This document shows, one piece after another, positions 24,236 through 36,640 of a stretch of 64,000 bases of DNA (the stretch's first letter is position 1; the number at the start of each line of letters is the position of its first letter). Location of the stretch: positions 377,001 through 441,000 of the forward strand of contig JARHVA010007811.1 in assembly GCA_037957365.1 (NCBI GenBank), read 5' to 3'. The stretch is from Torreya grandis. Its lineage: Eukaryota; Streptophyta; Pinopsida; Cupressales; Taxaceae. Both the position numbers and the translations under genes were made by a program. Under the pieces are notes generated by a model. That model was not told where the DNA came from, made no database searches, and was given only the letters and a program-made list of their open reading frames with translations.

Positions 24236-26808
24236 ATCTCACCATCTCATCTCCCATAGACCCACCTCAAGCTCTACAAAGATATATTTTGATAGCTATA
24301 GTGGGCCCACCTAGGCTAGCCCACATATGGTCTCCAAATCACATCACCCACAACCACTATCCCTTATCAATGCATAGTTTCCCCTCCATTGTAAGAACCC
24401 CACTATGAAGTGTACCTAGGTATATCCATACCATGGTAGCCCCAATAGCCTCAATACCCTAATGTGTTCATATGCCCAATAATGAAGCACAAACCCAACA
24501 CTGATCCCATATCACCAGCGAGCTTAGAATCCCCATAGCTCCTTATAAATCTAGATTAACAAAATAGGATCCCACTCAAACACTATACTACCCAGTAACA
24601 TCTATACTAACACTCTCAATAGTAGATAGGGAAATCAACCACTACTAAAATTAGGCAAAGAAAAATAGGACACCACTATCATCATCATACTCATGAAACA
24701 TCGGTCCCCTAGATCCCTCTAGTATAATGGCCTATAGCTAAAGCCATCAAAATGCCACCTAGTATGGACCCAATCTTCAACATATAGTAGATCCATATGG
24801 TAATCCCTCTCCTTGATCTCAATGTGGTAAATCAACTCCCCTCAAATGGGTAGCCATGTAATCCTATGCACATTCTTTAGTAAGATGCTCATCTCTCTAA
24901 TTGACAATAAAAATTTGTTCATGGCTAGGTCCCATCTCTCGATGAGGGCCATAATCATAGTTGAATCCCATAGTAGGTGTTGATAGTGAACCATGTCTCC
25001 AAGGCCAACCTCCTCCATATACATCTAGTCATCCATAGTCATCCCATCATGGATCTTTGAAAATATCCTAGGAACCCAATCCCTCATTTGGATATGGTCT
25101 CATACTTTCAAATGATCAAGTTAGCTTGCACACTTTATTTTGAATCATTATATCTATACCCACATAGCACTAACCTTTTCTATCAACCTACAACCACCAA
25201 AATCCATTTATTTCAAGGCTTACCCAAACATATCAAACTAAATGCATCATGTTTCTACCAAATAACACCCAACTCTAAACCTACAAAATTTTCTGACAAA
25301 CTTACCTAAATCAATCAAAACCAACACCTAGATATACATAATAACCTTTTTAAAAGCATTAATCATTTTAATTTGCCCTTTATTAAACCTACACCTAGGT
25401 ATTTTAACTACCCCTAACCACTTTTCAACATTTCAAAACATTTGTTATCTCTTCCTATCCGAACCTCACCTTCCCTAAATACTTGACCATCAATAGTTTT
25501 TGCAACCATCAATGGTCAAGTGTGTTTTATCCTTCAGTGGTCAACCATAATGATCATATCAAACCATTAATGGTTGGGTCTAACCATTGATGGTTACTAT
25601 GTGGATCACTAATATCAAAACCCTTGACCTACCTCTTCTAAAACAAACCAAAAATAACATAATTTAACAAAATAACTACTTAAATCCTATCTAATCTCCT
25701 ACCTCAACCCATAGACTCTTCTAATTTAAAAATTCACTAGTTTAGTTTTCCTAATTTTAATAAATCATAAACCTAGGTCAAACCCCTAAAAACCATATCA
25801 AATCAACCACAAAGTAATCAAATTTAACTATATAATATACTTAATCAACTAACTAACAATTTCAAGACATCACTTACCTCATTCCTCAATCACTATTGAG
25901 GTTAGAACCCACATCTTACTACTTGGCCACATCCTCATCCACCTTACATTATGGTCCCCACTGATCACCTCAACACACATGCTCAACCAATCATCAAATA
26001 ACACCTCAATTATACACTCAATTAAACAACCTCCCAATAAGGTGATAAATCAACCAAATCACTAGAGCACAAAACATGAAGGTCAAACTTGTCAAAAAAT
26101 GAAAAAGATTTTTGTTTTTCACATTTTATCTATGTATTTTAGGGATTAACCTTGACCATTGATGATCAAGGTGACTATTGATGATTGACCTTGGGAACCC
26201 CTGACTATCAACAATCAGGGTCCCAAACTTTTTCATTTTAGGCACTTATGCCTAAATTCCAAATTTTAGAGATCACCTAATCTCCCCATACCAAACCATG
26301 GACTTTTTGTAAATTACCCTTCTTTAACCAACCATTAGACCACATCCACCTTGATGTTTTCCATTTTTGACTTGAACTATTTATAAGTTTTATGATGACC
26401 TTGCATTGGTATTTTTTACCACATCGACCAACCTTGCCTTGTTGACCATTCGAATTTGCACCACCTAATGCACAACCATACCATTTATGTTTTTAAATGG
26501 AGCACTTCCTACCTCAGATACCTAAAAAAACACCAACCCTATTTAGAATACTTATAGATTAACTTGATTATCTATGACCAATGTTATGGATCAGTTACCC
26601 TATCACTTATTCTTCTAGAACTAACCTTATTTTACCAACATTAGCAACTTTGGTCTTTTTGTGATCTTGAATATCACACTTAGTCATATTTTGTACACAT
26701 GTTTTCATTTCAAATACCCAACCTATTTGTCACCAACTTCATAACTTGCCATATACTACTTATCAAACCCCAACTCAATTTTGGTTTGACCTTATCAACT
26801 CCTAATTT
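24236..26808 (+). other. G1 3' internal region, no supported gene
   Basis: C-rich, G-poor text continues to about 25320 without a convincing frame. Two clusters of the palindromic 12-mer family occur at about 25486-25605 and 26145-26220, matching those in the LTRs. The rest shows nothing recognisable. Confidence 0.5.
25486..25605. repeat. Palindromic 12-mer cluster, internal
   Basis: Words ACCATCAATAGT, ACCATCAATGGT, AACCATTAATGGTT and ACCATTGATGGT stand within 120 bases, in the 3' internal region rather than the LTR. A weaker cluster (ACCATTGATGATC, ACTATTGATGATT, ACTATCAACAAT) lies at 26145-26220. Confidence 0.7.
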
Positions 26809-26819
26809 AAGGGGGAACA
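26809..26819 (+). other. Polypurine-tract-like site of G1
   Basis: AAGGGGGAACA is the only strong purine run before the 3' LTR. It lies about 170 bases upstream of the point where the two LTRs begin to match. A plus-strand primer tract should touch the LTR start. Either the true LTR starts near 26820 and the 5' copy has lost its first part, or this is not the tract. Confidence 0.4.
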
Positions 26820-26985
26820 CCTCTTCCCATACTCAAGGCAATCAAACCTTTGACTAGCAATCCATTTTTGTTTTATATCTTGTTAAATTAAAACCACCTA
26901 AACAAAAATGGGAAAAATACACTAAAAAACTACACATGATAGTTCTAGTTATTAAAATGCATTAGGACCCCTATCAAACCTTAGT

Positions 26986-28296
26986 TGATCACCTAGTTAG
27001 CTAAATCATCAACCTACTAACTTAACCTTTTAACCAACCCATTTTAACTTAATTTGACCCTTTTACCCTAAAACACTTGACCATCGATGTTTAGCTTAAC
27101 CATCGATGGTTATCCTAACTATTGATGATCAAGTCCTCACGTCCACACCTTCTCAACACATCACTAGCTATGTGTGAGATAACAAGGCAAAATTTAATAT
27201 GTTCATATTATGTAATGGTAATGAACTTCCAAGCATCATGATCAGTAACCTCACCCTCTAGGGAACCTTCCATCCTCCATATTTCTTTGCTTATAAAAAG
27301 AGGGGAGTAGGACGTAAAAAGGATCGATGTTCAAGCTATCAAATCTTTTTGTACACAGGTATTCAAGCTCTCTGGCATCTAATCTTCCTTCAGTAACTTA
27401 ACATTATCAAAAGAGACCTAAACCTCTCTTGAATTTGCTTTTGAGGATAAAGTATTGTTACTCTAGTGAAATTGCCTCAACCTTCAACTATCAACCATCT
27501 ATCAAGATACAGGTATATTCTACTTGTTCTTTATTATTTTTGATTTTCAATCTCCCTAACCTGATCAAACCTATCTTCACCCTATTTAAACTTTACTATA
27601 TCCTTAATATAACCATTATATAATCACCTACCAATTCTAAAACTCTTTTCTGAATACCTTTAAAAATCCACAAGCAACCATCAATGGTTAGCAAAACTAC
27701 TAACAGTCACCCCCAACCACTGATGGTTACCCAACCACCAATGGTTAACACAACTCCTGATGGTGCATGCAACTATCTATTGTCACTATGGTAGAAAATA
27801 ACAAGTTATTTTCAGCCCATTAACCCCATCCAAACCTAAAGTTATATGTTCCTACATGTTTACAGACCCTTTTCTAATTTTATGAACCTAACTTCACTCA
27901 CTTTAGCATGAGTATTGACCAATTTTTACTATATTTAGTCATTATCTTTAATAAGCATTCTACTTTTTGCTTCTATTTAATTTAATTTACTTTATGCAAG
28001 TACATTACTTATATCATTTTCAACCTAATTGTTATCAATATTGGATCTATATATTCCTATCAAGCATATGCTTCTTGTATCCAGTTCATGTTAGTTAGTC
28101 CACCTAACTATCTTGTTAACAAGCCCTTTTGTTAGTTCTTTATTATTTGCAAGTTATTCCTTCCTATCCAAAGAGGAGTTCTCCATATTCATCTAGATTA
28201 TGCATGTATCACCAATCAGGTATTTCTCCCATACCCTTATTAATAATTTCTTATCTTCTTCCAAAATTAAGAACTGAGAAAAAATTAAGAGAAACA
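26986..28296 (+). repeat. G1 3' LTR (~1311 bp)
   Basis: Partner of 11136-12430. It opens TGATCACCTAGTTAGC, carries a TATA box (27293-27300) and two palindromic 12-mer clusters, and ends GAGAAACA. The next base, 28297, resumes the left arm with TAAACCTCC, so the 3' junction is intact. Confidence 0.85.
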
Positions 28297-28389
28297 TAAA
28301 CCTCCGAAAATCCCTAAAACGTATGAAAATCCCTAAATTGTTTAGGGATTCATTGTGTTGAGATGAGATAGTTGGATTATCATTTGCAA

Positions 28390-31300
28390 AGGGAATAATA
28401 AAATTAGGATTATGACAATGATGACACATGGACATGTTTCAAAGTAAGTAGTTGAATTATATTTGTCTTAAAACCTAAAGGGTTAAATTTTCAAGGACAC
28501 AGAGTTTGTAGTTGTTTCATTAAACATGGGAGAGAAGAATCACATGAGCCTATTCTAGACAATTAACAACTAGGGATTTACATGCAAAAAATAAGAGAAT
28601 ATACACCCAATGAAGAGACTCTATGATGATATTATGGCCATTTAGATGATGGGACTACATTATGTTGCTTCTAAACTTGAGGTACTTCATTATATCAATG
28701 TTCTTGATCAAATTTTCAAAGAAGCTAAAATAGACAAGGGTTTGTTGATTAACAAACATAGTCTAAGGAAAATTCATTACATATCCCCAATTACCTTTGA
28801 GTTTTAATACAAGTTACCTAAGCCCCACATTAACCTAACCTCCATTAATTCATGGGCTAAGAAGCACAACATGATGGATATCCTAGCTAAATCATTAAAA
28901 ACAGGCAATAAAGTTATTGTATAACTTTCAAAGAACATCCCTATCAATTAATTTATACCTAGAGTTAGGGTAGTTATGATAATGTTAAACAAGTTGTATG
29001 GATGTGCACATATGACATATGTTGAACCAATGTGGGTCCTTATGGTATACTTCATCATTGAATAAATGTTGGTTCCTCCATTAGGTGAAATTATTATTAT
29101 CTCCTTAAGTAAATATATATATATGGGATAAATAATAAGAAGAGGACTAAATTTTACATGATGTCCTATCTATTATATTCCCTATTTCTAACCACTAAGA
29201 TCTTAAATTAAATATAATGGTCTCCTAATGGCACCTAGACTATTTCTTAATAATATTCCAAATTACACATCTATAAGTATAGAGACCATATCCACTTTAT
29301 TTGTGATTCTATTTACCCTTCATCAATACAAGATATAGATGGTATTCCTATGATGAGAATAAAATCTTTAATTAATAAGTCTATTGAAGCAATAAGAGAC
29401 ATATGGATTTATCTTGATTTCATAGTTATAAAGGTTGAAGGAACTCAAAATTACCCTCTTAAACTACTAGTTCATGTACCTAACAAGTTAGCTAAATAAG
29501 AGGTGGCATATAAAAAATGGGATAAATGGAGTTTTTAAGACCAAAATAAAGTTACTTATACATATCTTTCCTATGATAATTGGTAAGACTAATTTCAGAT
29601 AGCAGGATCACATTGAGGTTGCTTCAAAGCGCAGAGTGTCTTTCAATTTACAAATTGATGACCATAGATAATGGGACACTTATGAAAGGGTAAAGGAACA
29701 TCTAAGGATCAAAGGTATTTTTAATATATCTTATAATCATGATCCCAATTAATTTGATTTTATATACACTAAGGCATCTACTTACTATGAGTTCACTAGA
29801 ATATTAAAAAAACACAATATAAAGCCTGAGTCTAGATTTAATAGAGATAAAAAGATGGAGGACAAGTGAAAATTAGGTATTAAGTAATATAATTTGATAT
29901 ACATTAAAAATTATATAATTCCATTCGTATATACACAAGTAAAACATAGTCCTAAAGAGATAAGGCTAGGTGAAATTGCTTTTAGTTCATCACCTCCTAA
30001 ATCTTCCAAAATAATAGAGCAAGGGTTACCTCAACAAGAGGTTAATATGATATATTTAGATCCTCATGAGTCTATTTAAGATTAATTAAATATTATATCC
30101 ATGACATATGATATAAATTTAGATGTAAAAGAGACAAGTGTTGGGGAAACTAAGCAGGATAAGGAAAAAGATAAGTCTTTAGACTTAGTAGCCATTGACA
30201 CTCTTGAGAGGAAAGTTGAGACTGCCATTGTCTCAAAAGCTAAGAAACCAAAAGTGGATATCAAACCAAATTTGGAGAATTTAAAATTTTTTAGTGAGGA
30301 TAACATCATATATGGACCACCTATTCTTGAATAGTTCATTTATGAACCAAGGTTATATAAATATCCTACTTACTACATATCATCCATGGGATCTTGTAAA
30401 AGCTACTAACATCCCTATGAAACAAGAATTTAAGCCTTGGATCATTTATTTACAAGAGTAAGAGGCAAAGATATTGACTACTCCAAGTCCACTAATTAAC
30501 ATACAAATAGGAGTGTCAAGTAATCATATAGACCAATCTTCAGTTGAGGTCAAATATGATATAGCTATTATTGGTTTTCAAAGAGTGATTGAGATAAATA
30601 TCATGGAAGGTGGTAAATAAGTAGTGTATCAAAAGAAAGGACCAATACCAAGGTATGATCCTATTTTTTAATAAGATTTCCTAAACTTAAGACAATATTA
30701 ATCTAAAATGTTATAACCTACCATATAGGGCCTAAAGTAGGAAAAGAAGAATCTAGAGGAATAATATATTCTATTAGTTTTAGGGAACATTGTTAATATC
30801 TTTGAAGTAGATATTAATGAAACATTTGGTTCTTTGAATATAATTATATCTAAACTAGTTGTGGTGAGAAAGTAGTACTCCATAGCTATGAAATAAGTAA
30901 TTCAATGACAAGCTTCAGAGAATAAGGTAAAAGAATTGATCAAGATATTAACATAAGGCCAAATTTTTTAGTTTAAAATGATCAATCATGATTATATTGT
31001 TGGAGAAGATAAGATATGTGATTAAATGGTCTTAATTCATGGAGGGACTTTCAAATGACTGCAAGTAATTAGAGAACAAAATGGTGCACATACTAGGGAG
31101 CCTAATCAAAGATCCAACCATAATCAGTCCTATGGGCTTGATAATTGATGAAGAGTTTCAATATGGGGATAATAAGTTCATCCAAGAAATGAAAAATAAA
31201 ATCCAAGGCACTACATGGGTAGATAAAAAACATATCTTGAACATGATCCTATCAATAGAGGAGAAGATAGGCAATGTTATAAGAATTAAAGAAGCCTTAC

Positions 31301-31509
31301 ACAGATTTGATAAAGACTTCAAAGAGTTCGTAGGGAAAGAAGAGGAATTTTTCATGGATCCAATTATCAACCTAAAATTAATTGGTGAGCAACATGATAA
31401 ATCCATGAAGATCCTAGATCAAAATCATACAGTGCAATTGGAAGAGCATCCCAAAGTCAAATTAGTTGACTTAAAATATTCTCTTGTATATAAACTTGTA
31501 AATTATTAG
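28390..31509 (+). pseudogene. Unknown accessory frame inside giant LTR, left copy
   Basis: A decayed long reading frame (about 1000 codons with stops and shifts). Recognisable segments are LHYINVLDQIFKEAKIDKG near 28690, NLTSINSWAKKHNMMDILAK near 28835, LNKLYGCAHMTYVEPMWV near 28985, TQVKHSPKEIRLGEIAFSSS near 29935, DKSLDLVAIDTLERKVETAI near 30170 and, in a clean 142-codon stretch (31081-31509), KDFKEFVGKEEEFFMDPIIN. Similar segments in the same order are found in the right arm, so it was once protein-coding. The C-terminal part is Lys/Glu-rich and probably helical. No signal peptide, catalytic motif or known domain was recognised. It sits upstream of the arm's TATA box, i.e. in U3 if the arm is an LTR. 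The alternative is an envelope-position accessory gene before a 1-kb 3' LTR. Confidence 0.6.
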
Positions 31510-31679
31510 AAATAATATTCTATTTTATTTAAAAATGTGCTATTTATAATTTACAAATATTATAGGTTAGCCCATTTGACAAATATCATTAATTCTATAA
31601 ATTTGTAGAAGGATATTTGTCCTTGACATTTGTCTAGTTTTCATTTGATATGACTGACCAACATACCTCATAGGTTGCC

Positions 31680-31687
31680 TATAAAAG
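31680..31687 (+). promoter_or_regulatory. TATA box in left arm
   Basis: TATAAAAG follows a conserved leader (ACATACCTCATAGGTTGCC) shared with the right arm, where the box is degraded to TTTAAAAA near 40671-40680. It would start transcription about 30 bases on, leaving about 820 bases of R/U5 before the arm end. Confidence 0.5.
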
Positions 31688-32539
31688 GGCTGTTATCATT
31701 TGTAAAAAAGGAGAGGAAATTTTTAGAGAAAAACTTTATGTAAATTTTGGATCAAGTAATTCAAACAAGTGAATTCTACAAATATTGTGTCATATATATT
31801 TGTATGTTTGCTATCATGGCTACTTCTTCAAGTATCTAGTTTGATGTTCATATTTGAATTGATTTTAGGAATTTTAAATGTGCATATGTTAATGAAAAGT
31901 TGTCAATTTGAGATTATTATAGGTTTATTAAAATATTTTAGATTCATTTCATTTCCATTGCTTTTCTTGAAAATGTGCTAATGCAATTTTCTTATGGAAG
32001 TAAATCTGTAAAGTGAATTTGATTTTTTATTTACATTATTTTAACTATTCTTAGAAATTTTCTTGGTATATGATAGAGTATATGATTTTGATAGTCTAAT
32101 TTCATATTCTCATTCAATTGTATGCCTTTTTATGAAATTTAATCTTTTTCAATATGTCTAGATTGAAGATGAGTAACATCCTTCTTTCTACCCTAACCTA
32201 CCCATTTTCTCTTTCTTTTGGTCAAATAAATGTAGTTTAACTTTTCACTATAAATATTCATGCTAGATTAGGGTTGAGACTTTAGTTTTTTATCATTATT
32301 AATTAGAATTATCTCATATTACTTTCATCTTTCACAAAATCTTTAAGACCACAATTGCTCCCAACAACCATTTACATATTCATTTTGTGAATAGTTAAAT
32401 AGCTTGTATGTTACTCCACCATAGATATCAAGAATATCAGAATGAGCAAATCATGAAATAGATTATTTGAATCAAAAAATAAGAAGTGTTTAAAACTCTA
32501 TAGGAACCCTATGATACACTTTCATGCATCAACAAATAA

Positions 32540-32557
32540 TGGTGACTTTTAGAGGGA
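32540..32557 (+). other. Primer-binding-site-like motif after left arm
   Basis: TGGTGACTTTTAGAGGGA begins six bases after the arm end. The equivalent after the right arm is TGGTGCTATATGGAGGA. The presence of a primer site after both arms says that both are 5' LTRs, in opposite orientation. Confidence 0.45.
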
Positions 32558-33590
32558 ACATTGTAAAATGTTATAATTCATATACTCTTGGTTTAAACTT
32601 ATAAATAGACCAATCATTCCACATGATCAAGTACCATTACTAAGATCCATTCATGATTAAAATAAGTCTTAAAAATTTATAGTTAGGTTTCAACATCAAA
32701 ACTCAATCATGTTGTGTCTATGATTTGATTCATTTATTGATTGCCATGGGGTTTAAAGAATAACTTTTAAATTTCATGGCCCTAATCATTAACATAGACT
32801 TATAACATATTTATATATTCATTATGAATCATGATTTATGAAAGAGAAGTCTTAGGCATTTCTCTATTACTATCTAGGTATCCATACCCTGATAGAGATA
32901 CCTTTGGCTCCACTTAAGGCTTTTTCCACTTCTAGCCAGACAACCATAGTCCTAGTAGAGATTACCAGAATCACCTTTGCTTAGAAAGCTTTTGAATTTT
33001 CAACAAGACTCTTATCTTTTAAATTTTTCAAACTATTTTTCACTTTCAAACAAAGGTTGGGAACTATAATTATCTATCTTTTAGGATTTTGTCAAATGTT
33101 TGATTTTTATACAATCATCCTTGGTTATAAACTTCATCCTAGGTAATAATTATATTTAAGTGCTAACATGAATTTTCTCTAATAATTCAAAATTTCACTC
33201 AAACATATGCAATCCTCATAAAAATCAAACATAGATCATAATAAGGTTTAATATTTCCAAGGAAAATTAATCTAGACATCAATCTCCACCAATTTCTCAA
33301 AATCATAGCATTAAGCTCGAGATTTCCAAAATCTATGATCAACCAATGTTTAAGAGTCATACATGCATTCTTGATGTGTGAAATTATTTTGAGAATTTAT
33401 ATGGATAAGGGAGCTTGAAAATTTATCTTGAAAATACTTATTAAAATCCAAATAACAAAGTAGAAAAAATAAACACACAAGAAATAAACAAATATTTACA
33501 AACAAGGAATGAGAAAAGAAACTAATCTAAGCCTACCTAAACTAACCCTAACTAATATTAGAAGTTAATCCATAAATATTTGAGGTGGAA
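32558..33590. other. Junction and G2 3' untranslated tail
   Basis: No coding frame is seen. Its right part is presumably the minus-strand trailer of G2 (T-rich on the reverse strand after the integrase stop). Its left part would be leader of the left-arm element. The junction cannot be placed by eye. No minus-strand LTR, which a complete G2 would need here, was found. Confidence 0.45.
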
Positions 33591-33600
33591 AAATCAAGAA

Positions 33601-34770
33601 TTAATTCTTGAGATATTTTCCATTGGTTGTAAAATTAAACTCTACTCCATATAAGTATTTGAGCTTGAATGTGTTATCTCCCAATGTCTCAGTAATTTGG
33701 TAAGGGTTAATCCATAGAGGAGTGAATTTCCAATGTTTTCCTTTTGGATTAGATGCTTTATCCCATAAAAGAACCAAATATCCTTGTCTGTATACCTTAA
33801 TCTTTGAATATTTATCAAACCATATGTTGATAGTGGTTTGATGTTTGCTGAAGTTCATAAATGTTTCTTCTCTTGCATCCTGATATAAAGCAACTTAGAA
33901 TTAACATATTCTTGATTTTCCTCTTATAATCATGCATAAACCTGTAGGTTGTCAACTCAAGAGTAATTGTAAATATTGGTTCTTGAACATATACTAATAT
34001 AAATGGTGATGCTTTTAGATCTTGTGTCACTCTAGTTATGTTTGCCCAAAGAGCATATTTAAGCAATTTATGCCATGTTCTTGGTTGTTGAGTTGCCAAA
34101 TTTTTGATATATTTCATCAATTTTGTATTTATAGACTATGAGACTCCATTACCTTAAGAACCATATTGTTATCATAGGCCCACTTAGTCATCTCTATAAA
34201 TATAAATGTTGATCCATTATCGCAAACTAATGATATTGGTGTCCCAAATCTAGTACAAATGTTCTCTTCCAAGAACTTGATTACATCATTAGTTCTACAT
34301 TATTTTGTTGTTACTACCTCTATCCATCTTGTGCAATAATTAGTAACAGTAAGAACATATTTATGTCCATATAAATAATTTGGGTTGATAACCCCTACAA
34401 ATTCCAAACCCCATTGAGCAAGAGGTTTGTCAATTATAACTGGCTTTAATGGCATAACTGCTTTTGGTTCCTTGGCATGAAAAATATGATATTGATGACA
34501 TTCTCTAGCATGCTTATGTGCATATTTGAAAACTATTGGCTAATAAAATTATAGCCTCAATATTTTTCAAGCTATTTTTTTACTAGAGGGGTGTCCACTC
34601 TTGAGTTTATCATAAAAAGTACTTAAGATTTCAATTGCTTCTTCCTTTAAAACACATATCAAGTATATTCCTTCATAATTATTTCTATAGAGTATCCCAT
34701 CTTTGATCAAGAAATGAGTTTCTTTGAGCCTTAAATTTATTCTCTACTACTTTCTCATACCCATATGGAA
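33601..34770 (-). pseudogene. G2 integrase
   Basis: From the 5' side: KDGILYRNNYEGIYLICVLK near 34690, a FYWPIVFKYAHKHARECH segment with the last part of the zinc-binding H-H-C-C, AQWGLEFVGVINPNYLYGHK near 34400, then TVTNYCTRWIEVVTTK and SLVCDNGSTFIF with the second catalytic Asp near 34215. The C-terminal domain is the clean frame 33858-33601, with LLWDKASNPKGKHWKFTPLW and PYQITETLGDNTFKLKYL. The first catalytic Asp is Asn here. Several frameshifts break it. Neighbour: follows the RNase H/RT unit directly. Confidence 0.8.
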
Positions 34771-34959
34771 AGAACCATTGATCAAGAAATGATTAATTGC
34801 ATCATACCAATCATTTGGTTGGAATTGTTGTTGATCAACCTACATGATGTTTAAATTAGGATTAGTATTAGCAATCATTTGAATAAATCCTTGACACATC
34901 ACTAATTTAGTAGTTTTAATTTTAATATCATACTCTTGGATTATAGACATCTACTTACC

Positions 34960-36330
34960 TCTTCTCTCTCCCAATTCACATTGACTAAGCATACGTTTGG
35001 TGGCAAGGTCTAGTAATATTGCATGCACTTTATTCCTAAGAATATAGTGTCTAAACGTTTTAACTACCTTAACTAAATCAACTACTTATTTATAAATTAG
35101 AGAATAGTTTATCTCAACATTATTAAAATAAGTTATCATAAATGTAATAGGATGATCACATTTATCTATTTTATAAGTTATAATAGCTGCTATAGTATAT
35201 TCAAAAGCAAAAGAATAAAGATAAAAATCTTTTATGAAATTAGGACTTATCAGCATTGTTACATGTCCTATTTCTTCTTTAATATCCTTAAAGGCTTTCT
35301 TTGTTTCTTCATTCCATATGACCTTTACATCCTTATTCAACATGTCATTAAGTGGTTTCATAATTTCTACAAAACCAAAAATGAATTTTCTTACAAAAAA
35401 TAAAGACTTCAATTCTTTTCTACTTTTAGGAGGTTCTATTTTGGAAATGGCATTAACTCTATCAGGATATATATAAATACTATTTTTTATCATATATCCT
35501 ATTAATATCCCTTTAGTTACACAAAAAATTATTTTCTTAAGGTTAAAGGAAATTCCATACCTTCTACAATGTTTAAATACTTGTTGTAAATGCATTATAT
35601 GATCCTCCATATTTTTGGAAAACATAATTAGATCATCCATATATATAATAATACATTTACCTATGAGACCTTGAAAGGCATGGTCCATATCTCTCTCAAA
35701 AGTATATCCTAGATTGATGAGCCCAAAGGGCATCCTATTTTAGGCAAAAGTGATCCATTTCATTATGATTGTAGTCTTCATTCTATCCTCCTTGTTAACA
35801 AGTACTTGATTATAACTTGAAAAAACATCTAAGAAATACATCATGATAGAACCACTAAAAATTTGAATCACTTAGTCAAGGGATGGCAAAGGATAATTAT
35901 CATTTTTAGAATATTTTTTCAAATTCTTAAAGTCTATGCATAATCTAATCTCTCCATTTTTATTTCTAACTAGTACTAAATTTGTTACCTAGGTATAATG
36001 TCTAATTGGAAAAACTATTTTTGAATCTAATATCTTCTTGACATATTTATAAATCAATGGCTCTAAAACATGATTGATACGTCTTTACTTTTATTTAAAA
36101 GGTTTACAAGCTTCTTTTAATGTAATGGTATGGGTGATGACTCTAGCATTAAAGATCTTCAAGTCTTCATAGGACCATGTAATGACATCTTTATATCTAA
36201 TCAATAGGTCTTTAGCCTTTATAGAATCTTAATTTATGAATGTTGTACCAATGTTTACTAGTTGAGGTTGACCTTGAGTTCCTAAGTCAATCACATTATA
36301 ATCCTTCCCACTCACTCTGGGAACTTTAGT
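34960..36330 (-). pseudogene. G2 reverse transcriptase with RNase H
   Basis: Blocks in order are VLVRNKNGEIRLCIDFKNLK near 35960, NDNYPLPSLD, FLDVFSSYNQVLVNKEDRMK near 35810, MPFGLINLGYTFERDMDHAF from 35733, the active site YMDD at about 35641, NLKKIIFCVTKGILIGYMI, and the connection RKELKSLFFVRKFIFGFVEI. The first-type RNase H begins FYLYSFAFEYTIAAIITYKI near 35220 and continues to about 34960. The 215-codon clean frame 35733-35086 keeps YMDD intact, though stops upstream prevent a full product. In a working element this makes cDNA and degrades the RNA strand. Confidence 0.85.
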
Positions 36331-36333
36331 AGT

Positions 36334-36640
36334 TTAAGCTAGCTTATCTTGATCAAATAATATTTTCAAGGCAATCATGCCCTTGGGAATCTTATTATCA
36401 TTCATTTGTATCATTTTATCATCAAATTTGTCTTCATAAAGAGAATTATCATTGACCTCACAAATAATATGAGAATCAAATGCTCTTGAGTTGTTCATGA
36501 AGTCTATAATTTGTTGATCATCATTAAACACTTGAAAATGGTTGACATTGTCAAGAATGAAGGGACATGGGACCAATTCAGTGCTAAGGTTTTCCAATTT
36601 GGAAATTTGATTTGGAATAAGGTTGGTTGCAGTTGAAGCT
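36334..36640 (-). pseudogene. G2 linker between RNase H and RT
   Basis: An open stretch of 87 codons (36597-36334) includes DDQQIIDFMNN and NKIPKGMIALKILFDQDKLA. This linker is typical of plant gypsy polyproteins that carry an RNase H upstream of RT. No enzyme motif is seen. Confidence 0.6.

Larger units (their letters stand above)
11136..28296 (+). mobile_element. G1: Tat-type Ty3/gypsy LTR retrotransposon
   Basis: A 17-kb element with two recognisable LTRs (11136-12430 and 26986-28296), a primer-binding site, and the order gag, protease, reverse transcriptase, RNase H, second RNase H, integrase on the plus strand. Extra RNase H between the first RNase H and integrase is typical of the plant Tat branch of Ty3/gypsy. 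All genes are broken by many stops, so it is immobile. It lies inside the left arm: the 3' edge is clean, since 28297 onward continues the arm (TAAACCTCC). At the 5' edge there is no target duplication, about 590 bases of the arm are missing and a short piece is inverted. The post-integrase region of over 5 kb is long. Confidence 0.85.
28297..32534 (+). mobile_element. Left arm (L), inner part: giant LTR continuation
   Basis: Inverted counterpart of 44090 down to 39831, with matching landmarks throughout: TATGAAAATCCCTAAATT, GATGACACAYGGACATG, TGGGCTAAKAARCACAACAT, ATTAAATTTTACATGATGTCC-like text, then the U3/R/U5-like end. The last kilobase has a TATA box at 31680-31687 and ends CATGCATCAACA, followed by a primer-site-like motif. 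Together with 10394-11135 it makes about 5.0 kb of arm. R is 5.6 kb, and the difference is the ~590 bases missing at the G1 5' junction. Confidence 0.7.

Noticed and set aside
28193..28435. 80-codon minus-strand frame
   Set aside because: It spans the G1 LTR end and the start of the left arm, two separate elements, so it cannot be an original gene.
35152..35476. Plus-strand open frames of 80-83 codons
   Set aside because: Antisense to the G2 reverse transcriptase/RNase H, which is clearly coding on the minus strand.
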